DNA of 64,000 nt from Streptomyces bungoensis (GCF_001514215.1 NZ_KQ948857.1:84953-148952); one strand, 5' to 3'. Shown: positions 1 through 8,758, numbered from the stretch's first letter. Made by a program: numbers and translations. The notes: a model not told the origin generated them from the letters alone.

Positions 1-1197
1 GGGACTCGCCAGGCGGGCCGTCCAGTGGCGGGAGCGGGACGCCACCGCGAGGAGCAGGGTCACCGCTGCCAGCTTGGCCAGCAGGAGGCGGCCGTACGTC
101 GTGCCGGTGAGCGCCTGCCAGGAGCCGAGGCCCCGCCAGGACTGGTAGACGCCGGTCACCACCAGGACCGTCACCGAGGCGAAGGCCAGGCGGGAGAAGC
201 GGGTCACCGTGCCGGCCAGGCCCTCCGGCGCGTGGCGCAGGGTCGTCAGCAGGGCGGCGAGGCCGCCGAGCCAGGCGGACATCGCCAGCAGGTGGAGGAC
301 GGTCGAGGCGATCGCCAGGGGGACCTGGAGGCCCGCCGAGGCGTGTTCCGAGGCCGCCCAGGTGAGCGCCAGCGCCGTGGCGAGGGCCGCGGCGGCGGTG
401 CGGACGGCACCGCGGGGGACGCGCCGGTGCCATCGGCGCAGCACCGGTGCGCAGACCACCGGCAGGACCAGCAGCGCCAGGCGGGCGAGGAGGAGTGCGC
501 CGGGGCGGGTCGTCGCCGTGCGGCCGAGGACGGAGAGCCCGAGGCCCTGCGCGGGCGACGTGCCCTCCTCGTACGGGGCGCGCAGAAGGAAGAGGACGAC
601 CGTCGAGGCGAGCAGGGCCCACCAGGCGGCCAGAGCCGGCCGGCGCAGGTGGGCGCGGGTGGGCGGGCGGCAGTACGCCACGAACACGGCCGTGCCGAGG
701 AGGAGGGCGGCGGCCAGGTAGGCGAGGTAGCGGGCGATGCCGTAGAGGCTCGTGGTGGCCGGGTTCTCCGTGCGGTCCGGGGTCGCGCCGACCGTCGTCG
801 CCGAGCGCTCGCCCACCGAGAAGGTGATCGCTCCGGACACCGGGTGGCTGTCCGCCGAGACCACCCGCCAGGCCACGGTGTACGTGCCGGTGCCGAGCCG
901 GTGCGGCAGCCGGACGCGGACGGTGTCGGACCGGCCCGGGGCGTGGCCGGCCCCGCCGGTGCGCAGGCGGCGGTTCCCGGGGTCGTACACGCGCAGCGAG
1001 TCGGTCAGCAGGCTGACCGGCTCCGTGAAGGTCAGGCTGATCTGGCGGGGGGCCGTCCGCAGGACGCTGCCGTCCGCCGGGTCCGTCCCGCGCAGGGCCG
1101 CGTGGGCCGAGGCGGGGACCGCCGTGCCGAGCAGGAGCAGGAGCAGGCCCGCGCACAGGACGGCCGTCCGCCGCAGCCACCTGGTGTCGTCGCGCAC
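1..1197 (-). CDS. CopC/CopD-type copper resistance membrane protein, 3' end outside window
   Basis: The first 1.2 kb reads on the minus strand as an open frame from a GTG at 1197 to the window edge. The start follows a GGAGGGG ribosome binding site. After a signal peptide ending near 'ASAHAALRG', residues 25-125 look like a CopC beta-barrel ('HPVSGAITFSVG'). Several hydrophobic helices typical of CopD follow. The mature N-terminal His is the usual CopC copper ligand. It is a paralogue of the copCD gene at 61297-63240 and has the same fused order. The expected role is copper binding outside the membrane and import or delivery across it. The C-terminus is outside the window, so length cannot be judged. 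Confidence 0.85.
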   Translation of the reverse strand, partial: MRDDTRWLRRTAVLCAGLLLLLLGTAVPASAHAALRGTDPADGSVLRTAPRQISLTFTEPVSLLTDSLRVYDPGNRRLRTGGAGHAPGRSDTVRVRLPHRLGTGTYTVAWRVVSADSHPVSGAITFSVGERSATTVGATPDRTENPATTSLYGIARYLAYLAAALLLGTAVFVAYCRPPTRAHLRRPALAAWWALLASTVVLFLLRAPYEEGTSPAQGLGLSVLGRTATTRPGALLLARLALLVLPVVCAPVLRRWHRRVPRGAVRTAAAALATALALTWAASEHASAGLQVPLAIASTVLHLLAMSAWLGGLAALLTTLRHAPEGLAGTVTRFSRLAFASVTVLVVTGVYQSWRGLGSWQALTGTTYGRLLLAKLAAVTLLLAVASRSRHWTARLASP

Positions 1198-1337
1198 CTC
1201 ACCCCTCCGTCCCTGCCGCACCGCTCCTCGTATACGTACGCGGGGATCGGCCGCGCCGCTCACTTCCGCGGGTGACCCGCGCCGCCCGCGGCCGCGCCCC
1301 GGCTGCGTCCGCCACCCGGTGGCGCGATCATGGCCGT

Positions 1338-1925
1338 ATGGACGTCACCCTGCACCTCGCCCAGGACCCCGAGGCCGACGCGCTGCTCGGGCGCAGTCCG
1401 CTCGCCGCGCTGACCGGGATGCTGCTGGACCAGCAGATCCCGATGGAGTGGGCGTTCAAGGGGCCGGCGACCATCGCCCGGCGGATGGGCGCCGACGACC
1501 TGGACGCGGGGCAGATCGCGGCGATGGACCCGGAGGCGTTCGCCGCGCTGCTCTCCGAGAAGCCGGCCGTGCACCGCTACCCGGGCTCGATGGCCCGGCG
1601 GATCCAGCAGCTGTGCCAGTACCTGGCCGAGCACTACGACGGCGACGCCGAACGGGTCTGGAAGGACGCCGGCGACGGGCGGGAGCTGCTGAGGCGGCTG
1701 CAGGACCTGCCGGGGTTCGGCAAGCAGAAGGCGCAGATCTTCCTCGCGCTGCTCGGCAAGCAGCTCGGCGTGCGTCCCGAGGGGTGGCGGGAGGCCGCCG
1801 GGGCCTACGGCGAGGAGAAGTCGTTCCGTTCGGTCGCCGACATCACCGGACCCGAGTCGCTGGCCAGGGTGCGCGCGTACAAGCAGGAGGCGAAGGCGGC
1901 GGCGAAGGCGGCCAAGGGCGGGTGA
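1338..1925 (+). CDS. HhH-GPD family DNA repair protein
   Basis: This 195-residue protein begins at ATG 1338. The open frame extends further upstream, but the family-like N-terminus 'MDVTLHLAQDPEADALLG' starts here. A helix-hairpin-helix is visible near residues 118-135 ('LPGFGKQKAQIF'). That places it in the compact actinobacterial HhH-GPD family related to base-excision glycosylases. It ends in an Ala/Lys-rich tail. The substrate is unknown. The fold suggests binding or cleaving damaged bases, but the family is biochemically uncharacterised. It stands alone between a divergent CopCD gene and an HdeD-like membrane protein. Confidence 0.85.
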   Translation: MDVTLHLAQDPEADALLGRSPLAALTGMLLDQQIPMEWAFKGPATIARRMGADDLDAGQIAAMDPEAFAALLSEKPAVHRYPGSMARRIQQLCQYLAEHYDGDAERVWKDAGDGRELLRRLQDLPGFGKQKAQIFLALLGKQLGVRPEGWREAAGAYGEEKSFRSVADITGPESLARVRAYKQEAKAAAKAAKGG

Positions 1926-1986
1926 CGCGTACGCCGGGTGGCCCGCCCGGGTGGCGGGCGCCGCGCGTCCGTTCCCAGCATGGACC

Positions 1987-2655
1987 ATGACCGAGGCACC
2001 CAGCGGCGGCCCCTCCTGGGGCCGCGAGTACGACGACCGGAGCGTCCACGCGGGCCACCCGGCCCAGGGACACCACGAGCCCGAACCGCCGTTCGAGGGT
2101 CCGCTGCACGCGCTGTCCCGGGCCGCCTGGCAGGCCGTCCTGTGCACCGGTCTCGCGTCCCTGGTCCTGGGCGTCCTGGTGCTGGTCTGGCCGGGCCCCT
2201 CCCTGCTCGTCGCCGGCGTCCTGTTCGGCGTCTATCTCGTCGTCAGCGGCGTCTTCCAGCTGGTCTCCGCCTTCGGCACGCACCGGGCGACCTCGCTGCG
2301 CGTGCTCGCGTTCGTCAGCGGCGCCCTGTCGATCCTGCTGGGCCTGTTCTGCTTCCGCGGGCCCTTGCAGTCGATCCTGCTGCTGGCCCTGTGGATCGGC
2401 ATCGGCTGGCTGATCCGCGGCATCACCCAGACCCTGGCCGCCGTGCACGACGCCCGGATGCCCGCGCGGGGCTGGCAGATCTTCCTCGGGATCGTCACGT
2501 TAGTCGCCGGGATCGTGCTGATCGACGCGCCGTTCACGTCGATCGGCGTGCTGACGCTGGTCGGCGGCTGGTGGCTGGTGGTGGTCGGCGTCGTCGAGAT
2601 CGTCACGGCGTTCGGCATCCGGGGCCGTGCCCGGCAGGTCCCGCACACGGTGTGA
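1987..2655 (+). CDS. HdeD/DUF308 family membrane protein
   Basis: A 222-residue protein starting at ATG 1987. The first ~45 residues are hydrophilic and His/Pro-rich. About six hydrophobic helices follow, in the paired arrangement typical of the HdeD (DUF308) family, for example 'GLASLVLGVLVLVWPGPS' and 'TLVAGIVLIDAPF'. In Escherichia coli HdeD supports acid resistance; the actinobacterial members are mostly uncharacterised. An upstream in-frame ATG at 1951 exists, but the sequence between the two shows no family resemblance. It is probably an integral membrane protein of unknown function. Confidence 0.85.
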   Translation: MTEAPSGGPSWGREYDDRSVHAGHPAQGHHEPEPPFEGPLHALSRAAWQAVLCTGLASLVLGVLVLVWPGPSLLVAGVLFGVYLVVSGVFQLVSAFGTHRATSLRVLAFVSGALSILLGLFCFRGPLQSILLLALWIGIGWLIRGITQTLAAVHDARMPARGWQIFLGIVTLVAGIVLIDAPFTSIGVLTLVGGWWLVVVGVVEIVTAFGIRGRARQVPHTV

Positions 2656-2749
2656 CCGGCGTCCACTCCCCGCCCCCGCGGTACGCCGAGCGGGCGGTTT
2701 CGCCGGGCGGCACGGTGCGTACGGCGCCCGGTGCGGGGAGGGGACCGGC

Positions 2750-3079
2750 GTGAGCACCGCACCGCGCCGCCCGCCGCGCCACCGCGCCTGGCCCCGGCTG
2801 CTCGTGCTGCTGCTCGCCCTGCTGGTGCCCGGGGCCCACGTGCAGGCCCAGGCGGCGCCCGTGCCGGCCTTCGCCGCCGGGGCGGCCGAGCACGAGCACG
2901 AGGTTCCCGGTGCGGTCGCCTGGCCGGCCGTGCACGCCGCCCCCCGCGGGGACCCACCCCGGCGCCCCGCGCCCCTGCCCGGCCCGGCGCCCGGGCGTCC
3001 GGCCGGGCGCCCGTGTCCCGCTCCGCCGCGGCCGCCGCATGCCGTGCCGCTGCTGCGCACGGTGGTCCTGCGCTGCTGA
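2750..3079 (+). CDS. Small secreted or membrane-anchored hypothetical protein
   Basis: This GTG-initiated frame of 109 residues is preceded by a GGGGAGGGGA ribosome binding site. An Arg-rich N-terminus is followed by a hydrophobic stretch (residues 17-28), which predicts a signal peptide or a single anchor. The mature part is Ala/Pro-rich with an 'EHEHE' acidic/His patch near residue 48. A C-terminal Pro-rich region carries two Cys. I do not recognise a family. The codon bias supports translation. Confidence 0.65.
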   Translation: MSTAPRRPPRHRAWPRLLVLLLALLVPGAHVQAQAAPVPAFAAGAAEHEHEVPGAVAWPAVHAAPRGDPPRRPAPLPGPAPGRPAGRPCPAPPRPPHAVPLLRTVVLRC

Positions 3080-3135
3080 CAGCGGCCCGCTTCCGTACGG
3101 CCCAGTCGGTACCCGAGCGCAAGGAACACACAGCC

Positions 3136-3261
3136 ATGCCCTCAGACCCGTACGCCGTCCTGCGCGCCCTGCTGCGCGCGGAGGCCCGGCGCGGCGCGAC
3201 GCAGGAACCCGAGAACCGGAAACCGGAGCAGCAGCGGCCCGAGCAGGAGCGGGACCGCTGA
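3136..3261 (+). CDS. 41-residue conserved-looking small protein
   Basis: ATG 3136 follows an AAGGAA ribosome binding site and opens 41 codons: 'MPSDPYAVLRALLRAEARRG' then a Glu/Gln/Arg-rich tail. It is predicted to be mostly helical and soluble. It lies 20 bases before the convergent end of the HerA-like ATPase gene. The function is unknown. The gene is short, so the call rests on the ribosome binding site and codon bias. Confidence 0.6.
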   Translation: MPSDPYAVLRALLRAEARRGATQEPENRKPEQQRPEQERDR

Positions 3262-3281
3262 CCGGGGCCCGGCGGGGGCGG

Positions 3282-4820
3282 CTACCGCCTCCGCCGGGCC
3301 GTGCCGAACAGGGAGCGGGTGATCTCGCGGCCGAGCTGGGTGCCGACCGAGCGGGCCAGCGACTTGAACACCCCGCTGCCGACGACCTGTTCGACCAGGG
3401 AGGGCTCCTCCTCCGGCCGGCCGCCCGCGCCGGCCGCTCGCGGGGCCTCCTCGTGCGACTGCCGCGGGGCGGCGCTCAGCTTCTCGTACGCCGACTCGCG
3501 GTCCACAGCCTGTGCATAACGCCCGAAGAGCGCCGAGCCGCGCACGGCCTGCTCCAGCCCGTCCGCGTCCACCGGGCCCATCAGCGACCCGGGCGCCCGC
3601 AGCCGGGTCGCGGCGACCGGGGTCGGGGCGCCCTCCTCGCCGAGCACGGTCACCACGGCCTCCCCGGTGCCCAGGCGGGTGAGCAGTTCCTCGAGGTCGT
3701 AGGCGGAGTCCGGGAAGGTCTTCACCGTGGCCTTCAGGGCCTTGTGGTCGTCCGGGGTGAAGGCCCGCAGGGCGTGCTGCACGCGGTTGCCGAGCTGGCC
3801 GAGCACGTCGGACGGTACGTCCTTCGGGCTCTGCGTCACGAAGAAGACCCCGACTCCTTTCGAGCGAATGAGCCGCACGGTCTGCGTGACGGCCTCCAGG
3901 AAGGCCTTGGATGCGTCGTCGAACAGCAGGTGCGCCTCGTCGAAGAAGAACACCAGGCGGGGCTTGTCGACGTCGCCGATCTCGGGCAGGTCGTGGAAGA
4001 GGTCGGCCAGCAGCCACATCAGGAAGGTCGAGAACAGCCGCGGTCTGTCCTGGACGGCGGGGAGTTCGAGCACCGAGACGACGCCGCGCCCGTCGGTCGC
4101 CGTGCGCAGCAGGTCGGCCGTGTCGAACTCCGGCTCGCCGAAGAAGTCCGCCATGCCCTGGGCCTCGAACGCGGTCAGGGACCGCAGGATCACCCCGGCC
4201 GTGGCGGCGGACAGCCCCCCGATGCCGCGCAGCTCCTCCTTTCCCTCGTCGGAGGTGAGGAAGGCGACGACGGCCCGGAGGTCCTTGAGGTCGACCAGCT
4301 CCAGGCCCTTGGTGTCGGCGTAGTGGAACACCAGGCCGAGGGACTGCTCCTGGGTGCGGTTCAGCTCGAGCACCTTGGCCAGCAGCACCGGGCCGAAGCT
4401 GGTGACGGTGGCCCGGACCGGGATGCCGTGGCCGAGGCCGCCGAGGGCCAGGAACTCGGCCGGGAAGCCGACCGGCGCCCACCGCTGCCCCACCTCGCCG
4501 GCGCGCCGCCGGACCCGGTCGCCCGGCTGCCCGGGCCGCGCGACGCCGGACAGGTCGCCCTTGACGTCCGCGAGGAACACCGGCACGCCCTGCGCGGAGA
4601 GCTGCTCGGCGATCAGCTGCAGGGTCTTGGTCTTGCCGGTACCGGTGGCGCCCGCGACCAGGCCGTGCCGGTTGAGCACGGACAGCGGGATGCGGACCGG
4701 GGCGTCCGCGTGGCACTCGCCGTCCCAGAGCAGGGCGCCGAGCTCGAGGGCGGGGCCGGTGAAGGCGTACCCGGCGGCGATGTCCCGGGCCCCGGCGGGG
4801 AGCGTCTCGCTGTCACTCAT
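3282..4820 (-). CDS. HerA-like (DUF853) ATPase
   Basis: A 512-residue protein starting at ATG 4820. The frame continues upstream, but this is the family-like start and is preceded by an A/G-rich stretch. Walker A 'GATGTGKT' is at residues 57-64 and Walker B 'LVFFFDE' at 289-295, followed by 'AHLLF'. The 'QSPKD' and 'LGNRVQHALR' motifs of the DUF853/HerA-like group are present. This family resembles the HerA/FtsK hexameric ATPases that move along DNA, but DUF853 members have no settled function. It is an isolated gene, divergent from the small gene at 4936. Confidence 0.88.
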   Translation of the reverse strand: MSDSETLPAGARDIAAGYAFTGPALELGALLWDGECHADAPVRIPLSVLNRHGLVAGATGTGKTKTLQLIAEQLSAQGVPVFLADVKGDLSGVARPGQPGDRVRRRAGEVGQRWAPVGFPAEFLALGGLGHGIPVRATVTSFGPVLLAKVLELNRTQEQSLGLVFHYADTKGLELVDLKDLRAVVAFLTSDEGKEELRGIGGLSAATAGVILRSLTAFEAQGMADFFGEPEFDTADLLRTATDGRGVVSVLELPAVQDRPRLFSTFLMWLLADLFHDLPEIGDVDKPRLVFFFDEAHLLFDDASKAFLEAVTQTVRLIRSKGVGVFFVTQSPKDVPSDVLGQLGNRVQHALRAFTPDDHKALKATVKTFPDSAYDLEELLTRLGTGEAVVTVLGEEGAPTPVAATRLRAPGSLMGPVDADGLEQAVRGSALFGRYAQAVDRESAYEKLSAAPRQSHEEAPRAAGAGGRPEEEPSLVEQVVGSGVFKSLARSVGTQLGREITRSLFGTARRRR

Positions 4821-4935
4821 CTTCGGTCCCTGCCCCTGCTTGATCCGGGTATCCACCCATTCGCCACGGCTTTTCCAGCGTCGCACTACGGCGCCATGGC
4901 TGCGCCCGGAACGTCTCGACCGGTAGGCTTTCCGT

Positions 4936-5232
4936 GTGATCTTCAAGCGCATCGGAAACGGCCGGCCGTACCCCGACCACGGCCGGGAGAGCACCCGGCA
5001 GTGGGCGGACGTCGCACCGCGCCCGGTCCGCCTCGATCAGCTCGTGACCACCAAGCAGCAGCTCGACCTGGAGACCCTGCTGGCCGAGGACTCGACGTTC
5101 TACGGCGACCTCTTCGCGCACGTCGTGAAGTGGCAGGGCGACCTGTACCTGGAGGACGGCCTCCACCGTGCGGTCCGCGCCGCCCTCCAGCAGCGCCAGG
5201 TGCTGCACGCGCGCGTGCTCGAGCTCGACTGA
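4936..5232 (+). CDS. Conserved 98-residue protein, sometimes labelled VapB-family antitoxin
   Basis: GTG 4936 opens 98 codons ('MIFKRIGNGRPYPDHGRE...'), ending with a segment rich in Leu/Gln/Arg. Streptomyces homologues are strongly conserved and are often named VapB-type antitoxins in automatic annotation. No PIN-domain toxin is adjacent here, so that name has no contextual support. No membrane segment is seen. It is divergent from the HerA-like gene, with 115 bases between them. Confidence 0.75.
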   Translation: MIFKRIGNGRPYPDHGRESTRQWADVAPRPVRLDQLVTTKQQLDLETLLAEDSTFYGDLFAHVVKWQGDLYLEDGLHRAVRAALQQRQVLHARVLELD

Positions 5233-5331
5233 CCCGGCACGCCAGGGCCGTTTGCCCCTTTCGGACCCCCCTGAGGGGCATCAACTGATCATCCGATAGG
5301 CATCGCCGCCCCGGCGCATTACGCTGCGCAC

Positions 5332-5967
5332 ATGAGCATGCTGACTCCCCCGGGCATGGGCGGCAAGTACCGGATCACGGGGGACAAATACCCCCGGATG
5401 CGCCCGCCCCGGCGGCGCGGCAGGCTCGCCGTCGCCGCGGTGGCCTCCGTCGCCGCGCTCGGCCTGATCGGCTGGGGCACGCTGCAGCTCGTCGACGTCT
5501 TCACCGGCGGCGGCGGGAAGACCTCGGCGGCCGGGTCCAAGAAGGACTGCCGGACGAAGGAGAGCACCGCCGTACGGCACGAGGCCCTGCCCAAGCCGGG
5601 CCTGATCACCGTGAACGTCTACAACGCCACCACGCGCGGCGGGCTCGCCAAGAGCACCGCGGACGCGCTGAAGAAGCGCGGCTTCAAGATCGGCAGCGTG
5701 GGCAACGCGTCCAAGCAGTACGACAAGAAGGTGAAGGGCACCGGGCTGCTCCTCGGCCCCGCCGCCGCGCTGAACACCTCGCTGCCGGTGCTCGCCACCC
5801 AGCTGGACGGCGCCGAGCGGCGCACCGACGGCCGCAAGGGCGGCGACCTCGACCTGATCCTGGGCGACGGCTTCAAGAACCTGGCGCAGCAGGCGGCCGC
5901 CGACCGGGCGCTGGCGAAACTCACCGCGCCGCAGCCGACGGCCGCCACGACGAAGAAGGACTGCTGA
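5332..5967 (+). CDS. LytR C-terminal domain membrane protein
   Basis: This 211-residue protein has a basic cytoplasmic N-terminus and one membrane helix at about residues 31-48. The extracellular domain (about residues 85-190) matches the LytR_C (DUF4115-like) fold: 'ITVNVYNATTRGGLAKST' then 'LKKRGFKIGSVGN'. Such domains accompany LytR-CpsA-Psr wall-polymer ligases but lack the catalytic part. It therefore probably binds wall polymers or partners at the cell surface. Two Cys (near residue 72 and the last residue) could form a disulfide. It is convergent with upp, only 12 bases apart. Confidence 0.85.
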   Translation: MSMLTPPGMGGKYRITGDKYPRMRPPRRRGRLAVAAVASVAALGLIGWGTLQLVDVFTGGGGKTSAAGSKKDCRTKESTAVRHEALPKPGLITVNVYNATTRGGLAKSTADALKKRGFKIGSVGNASKQYDKKVKGTGLLLGPAAALNTSLPVLATQLDGAERRTDGRKGGDLDLILGDGFKNLAQQAAADRALAKLTAPQPTAATTKKDC

Positions 5968-5979
5968 GCGCCGGAGGCG

Positions 5980-6615
5980 TTACTCCGCCGCGCCGTACAG
6001 CCGGTCCCCCGCGTCCCCGAGGCCGGGGACGATGTAGCCGTTCTCGTTGAGGCGGTCGTCGACCGCCGCCGTCACCACCGTCACCGGCGTGCCGGCCAGC
6101 TCGCGCTCCATGACCTCGACGCCCTCCGGGGCGGCGAGCAGCACCACGGCGGTCACGTCGTCGGCACCGCGCTTGATCAGCTCCTGGATGGCCGCGACCA
6201 GCGTGCCGCCCGTGGCCAGCATCGGGTCCAGCACGTAGACCTGACGGCCCGAGAGGTCCTCCGGCATGCGCGAGGCGTACGTGGAGGCCTGCAGCGTCTC
6301 CTCGTTGCGGACCATGCCCAGGAAGCCCACCTCGGCGGTCGGCAGCAGCCGGACCATGCCGTCCAGCATGCCGAGACCGGCCCGCAGGATCGGCACGACC
6401 AGCGGGCGGGGGCGGGCCAGCTTGACGCCGGTGGTCCGCGCGACCGGCGTCCGGATGTCGACGGCCTCGGTGCGCACGTCGCGCGTGGCCTCGTAGGCGA
6501 GCAGGGTGACCAGCTCGTCGGCCAGCCGGCGGAAGGTCGCGGAGTCGGTGCGCTGGTCGCGCAGCGTGGTGAGCTTGTGGGCGACCAGGGGGTGGTCGAC
6601 GACGTGGAGACGCAT
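5980..6615 (-). CDS. upp: Uracil phosphoribosyltransferase
   Basis: The 211-residue product has the full length of bacterial Upp, which converts uracil and PRPP to UMP in pyrimidine salvage. The PRPP loop is visible as 'VLDPMLATGGTL' (about residues 128-139). The uracil-binding C-terminus 'YIVPGLGDAGDRLYG' is intact. 'RAGLGM' near residue 78 is the second conserved patch. The start ATG 6615 is the only one giving the standard N-terminus. It is a cytosolic housekeeping enzyme. Confidence 0.97.
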   Translation of the reverse strand: MRLHVVDHPLVAHKLTTLRDQRTDSATFRRLADELVTLLAYEATRDVRTEAVDIRTPVARTTGVKLARPRPLVVPILRAGLGMLDGMVRLLPTAEVGFLGMVRNEETLQASTYASRMPEDLSGRQVYVLDPMLATGGTLVAAIQELIKRGADDVTAVVLLAAPEGVEVMERELAGTPVTVVTAAVDDRLNENGYIVPGLGDAGDRLYGAAE

Positions 6616-6726
6616 GTCCTCAACAGTAACCGCGTCCGCGCACGGCTCACCCCCGCGTCAAACCGCCCGTACGGGGAAGGCGGGAGGACGACGAACCCGG
6701 GGCGGTGTGACCTGGTGGTGTGACCT

Positions 6727-6933
6727 GTGCCTGACCTGCCTGACCATGACGGCGGGGCCGCGACGCCGAAGCGGCCCGAGCAGCCGGAGACGGAAGCCGA
6801 GCGGCGGCGCCGCCGCGCCCGGTTCCTGCGTGAACTCGCCGAGGCACGGGCGCTGCGCGAGCGCGTCCAGCCCCGGCGCGCCAAGGCGGCCCGGCTGCGC
6901 CACGCCATGCGGATGCGAACCTTCCGCTGGTAG
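6727..6933 (+). CDS. 68-residue Arg-rich conserved hypothetical protein
   Basis: GTG 6727 opens 68 codons. The first 25 residues are acidic and Pro-rich. The rest is a highly basic helix ('ERRRRRARFLRELAEARAL') ending in 'MRMRTFRW'. The composition suggests nucleic-acid or ribosome association, but no domain is recognised. It is a single gene between the divergent upp and the tadA pair. Confidence 0.7.
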   Translation: MPDLPDHDGGAATPKRPEQPETEAERRRRRARFLRELAEARALRERVQPRRAKAARLRHAMRMRTFRW

Positions 6934-7246
6934 CGCGCGGACCGGCCCGCCGACGCGGCCGGCGGGACCGGGCGGCCCCCGCCCCGCGCCGAGGGGGTGG
7001 GGCATGCGTGAGCGCGGGGAAAACCCGCGTACGATCCGCAGGTGGCGGCAACGAGCGCGCTGGTGGCTCGGTCATGGACGAACGATCGAAAAGGCCGGAC
7101 ACAGGGAGCCGAAGACGTCCCCTGAACGCCTTGTTTCTGCCACGATTCCGAGTGGGTGGGGCTCGGAGCCCTCAGCCGACTCCACCCGAGAACCTCCGCC
7201 GGGGGAACCCCCAACCGGCACGCCTCAGACCAGTGGGAGAGTCACG
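6934..7246. other. Intergenic region upstream of the tadA pair
   Basis: These 313 bases hold no convincing gene. A short hairpin 'gcgcgggg-aaaa-cccgcg' lies near 7013-7030. The remainder is the 5' region of the 7247 gene and probably carries its promoter. I looked for an SRP RNA signature, because that RNA lies next to tadA in some Gram-positives, and did not find one. Confidence 0.5.
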
Positions 7247-7783
7247 GTGTACTTCGCCGCACTGCTCGCGCGCACCGAAGACGGGTGGGAAGCGAGCGAC
7301 ACGGAGCTGGACGATGTGGAGACCCTGTCGGATCTGGCCGACCTGGCCCGGGAAGCCTCTCCCGACGAGGACACGGTGCTCGTCCTGATCGAGCAGGAGG
7401 ACGCCTGGTTCGGCGTCGTCCGCGTGGACGGCGAGGACGACCCTCGCATCTACGTCTCGGACGCGGCCGCCGCCGCCCGCAGCGCGTACGGCGAGCTGCT
7501 GCTCACCGACGAGCTGCTGGGCCGGGAGCCCGGCGCCGACGACGGCCCGGACCTGGACGCCCTCGACCTCGACGGCACCGAGGACGGGGAGTCCGAGGAC
7601 GACGACGAGGACGAGGACGGCTCCGCCGCCGACGCGGTGCCGCACAGCCCGGTCGGCGACAGCGAGATCCTCGACGACCTGGGCATCGGCGAGAAGGAGC
7701 TGCGCTCCCTGGACGCCGACGACGCCCTCAGCGCGATCGCCGAGGCCCTGGGCGCCTCGGAGGTGCTGGAGACCGTCCGCTGA
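7247..7783 (+). CDS. tRNA adenosine deaminase-associated protein
   Basis: GTG 7247 sits behind a GGGAGAG ribosome binding site and gives 178 residues beginning 'MYFAALLARTEDGWEASD'. The N-terminal ~85 residues are a conserved globular domain, followed by an Asp/Glu-rich linker (residues ~104-130) and a helical end. Actinobacteria keep this family directly upstream of tadA, as here, where tadA starts 59 bases later. A partner or modulator role for TadA is inferred from that linkage; no activity is known. Confidence 0.9.
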   Translation: MYFAALLARTEDGWEASDTELDDVETLSDLADLAREASPDEDTVLVLIEQEDAWFGVVRVDGEDDPRIYVSDAAAAARSAYGELLLTDELLGREPGADDGPDLDALDLDGTEDGESEDDDEDEDGSAADAVPHSPVGDSEILDDLGIGEKELRSLDADDALSAIAEALGASEVLETVR

Positions 7784-7842
7784 CCGCGCCGCAGAGGACG
7801 CAGGGGCCACCGGATCCGGTCCGCGAGCGCTGGCGGCCCGCG

Positions 7843-8274
7843 ATGCGTCTCGCCCTGGACGAGGCCGCACTGGCCCTCCGGGGCGGCGACGTGCCCGTCG
7901 GCGCCGTCGTGCTGGCGCCGGACGGTACGACGCTGCTCGCGGCCGGGCACAACGAGCGCGAGGCCACCGGCGACCCCACGGCCCACGCCGAGGTGCTGGC
8001 GATCCGGCGGGCCGCGGCCCGGCTCGGCCGGTGGCGGCTGACCGGCTGCACGCTGGTGGTCACCCTGGAGCCCTGCACGATGTGCGCGGGCGCGCTCGTG
8101 CAGTCCCGGGTGGACCGGGTGGTCTACGGCGCCCGGGACGACAAGGCGGGCGCGGCCGGCTCCCTGTGGGACGTCGTGCGGGACCGGCGGCTCAACCACC
8201 GGCCGGAGGTCGTCGGGGACGTCCTCGCCGAGGACTGCGCCCGGCTGCTCACGGACTTTTTCCGGGACCGCTGA
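7843..8274 (+). CDS. tadA: tRNA-specific adenosine deaminase
   Basis: TadA converts the wobble adenosine of tRNA-Arg(ACG) to inosine. Its substrate tRNA gene is also in this window (27524-27596). The 143-residue frame from ATG 7843 carries the zinc-binding deaminase motifs: His48-Ala-Glu50 ('TAHAEVLAI') and Pro-Cys78-x-x-Cys81 ('EPCTMCAG'). The frame is open further upstream but offers no ATG/GTG/TTG after the previous gene, which favours 7843. Length and motifs fit functional TadA. Confidence 0.95.
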   Translation: MRLALDEAALALRGGDVPVGAVVLAPDGTTLLAAGHNEREATGDPTAHAEVLAIRRAAARLGRWRLTGCTLVVTLEPCTMCAGALVQSRVDRVVYGARDDKAGAAGSLWDVVRDRRLNHRPEVVGDVLAEDCARLLTDFFRDR

Positions 8275-8319
8275 ATACCGATTTCTGAGCATGCCCCGCC
8301 GTGCTGTAAGGTCTCCCTC

Positions 8320-8404
8320 GGTAGCGTGTCCGAGCGGCCGAAGGAGCTCGCCTCGAAAGCGAGTGTGGCGCAAGTCACCGAGGGTTCAAATCCCTCCGCT
8401 ACCG
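8320..8404 (+). tRNA. tRNA-Ser (anticodon CGA)
   Basis: This 85-base class II tRNA has acceptor arm 8320-8326 pairing with 8397-8403. The anticodon loop CTCGAAA is flanked by CTCGC/GCGAG, the variable arm is long, and the T-arm contains GGTTCAAAT. It decodes UCG. No 3' CCA is encoded. A strong terminator follows at once. Confidence 0.95.
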
Positions 8405-8408
8405 CTGA

Positions 8409-8440
8409 AGAAGGGCCCCGTCACGCGACGGGGCCCTTCT
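8409..8440 (+). terminator. Terminator after tRNA-Ser(CGA)
   Basis: A perfect 14-base-pair stem (8409-8422 with 8427-8440) with loop ACGC begins five bases after the tRNA. Confidence 0.85.
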
Positions 8441-8552
8441 GGCGTTCAGGGGAAGGGTCCGGAGCCGGCCGGCGGTCGCACAAGAAGACGAAACGGCTAC
8501 ACTCGCGCCGGCAGCAGGGGCCCCAGGGGGCACAGGGACAGGGGAGGCCGCG

Positions 8553-8732
8553 GTGGCGGTGAACGCCAAGAAGATCGCCGTGTACGCGCTCGTGGTCTTC
8601 GCGCTGTACGTGATCATCACGGACCCGGCCAAAGCGGCCGACTACGTGCAGATAGGCTTCGAGGGCATATCGGACGCGGCCAAGGCGATCGGCGACTTCA
8701 TGACCTGGATCGTCGACGGCGCGAAGAACTGA
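8553..8732 (+). CDS. Small single-span membrane protein (59 aa)
   Basis: GTG 8553 follows a GGGGAGG ribosome binding site. After the short basic start 'MAVNAKKIA', residues 9-22 form one membrane helix ('VYALVVFALYVIIT'). An amphipathic helix follows ('GISDAAKAIGDFM'). It resembles conserved small Streptomyces membrane proteins of unknown role. It lies 26 bases upstream of the Dabb gene, probably in the same transcript. Confidence 0.75.
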   Translation: MAVNAKKIAVYALVVFALYVIITDPAKAADYVQIGFEGISDAAKAIGDFMTWIVDGAKN

Positions 8733-8758
8733 CCGCGCGAAGAGCTGAGGGAACGCCC

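Noticed and set aside
25..1275. A 416-codon plus-strand open frame at the left end
   Set aside because: It is antisense to the CopC/CopD gene, whose signal peptide, helices and start site are clear.
4936..5232. Toxin-antitoxin locus
   Set aside because: The antitoxin label has no support here: no PIN-domain toxin frame is adjacent.
5253..5280. Terminator after the 4936 gene
   Set aside because: Only a 7-base stem with a 14-base loop; too weak to call.
8281..8560. SRP RNA near tadA and tRNA-Ser
   Set aside because: The conserved GGAAGGAAGCAGC-type apical loop is not present.
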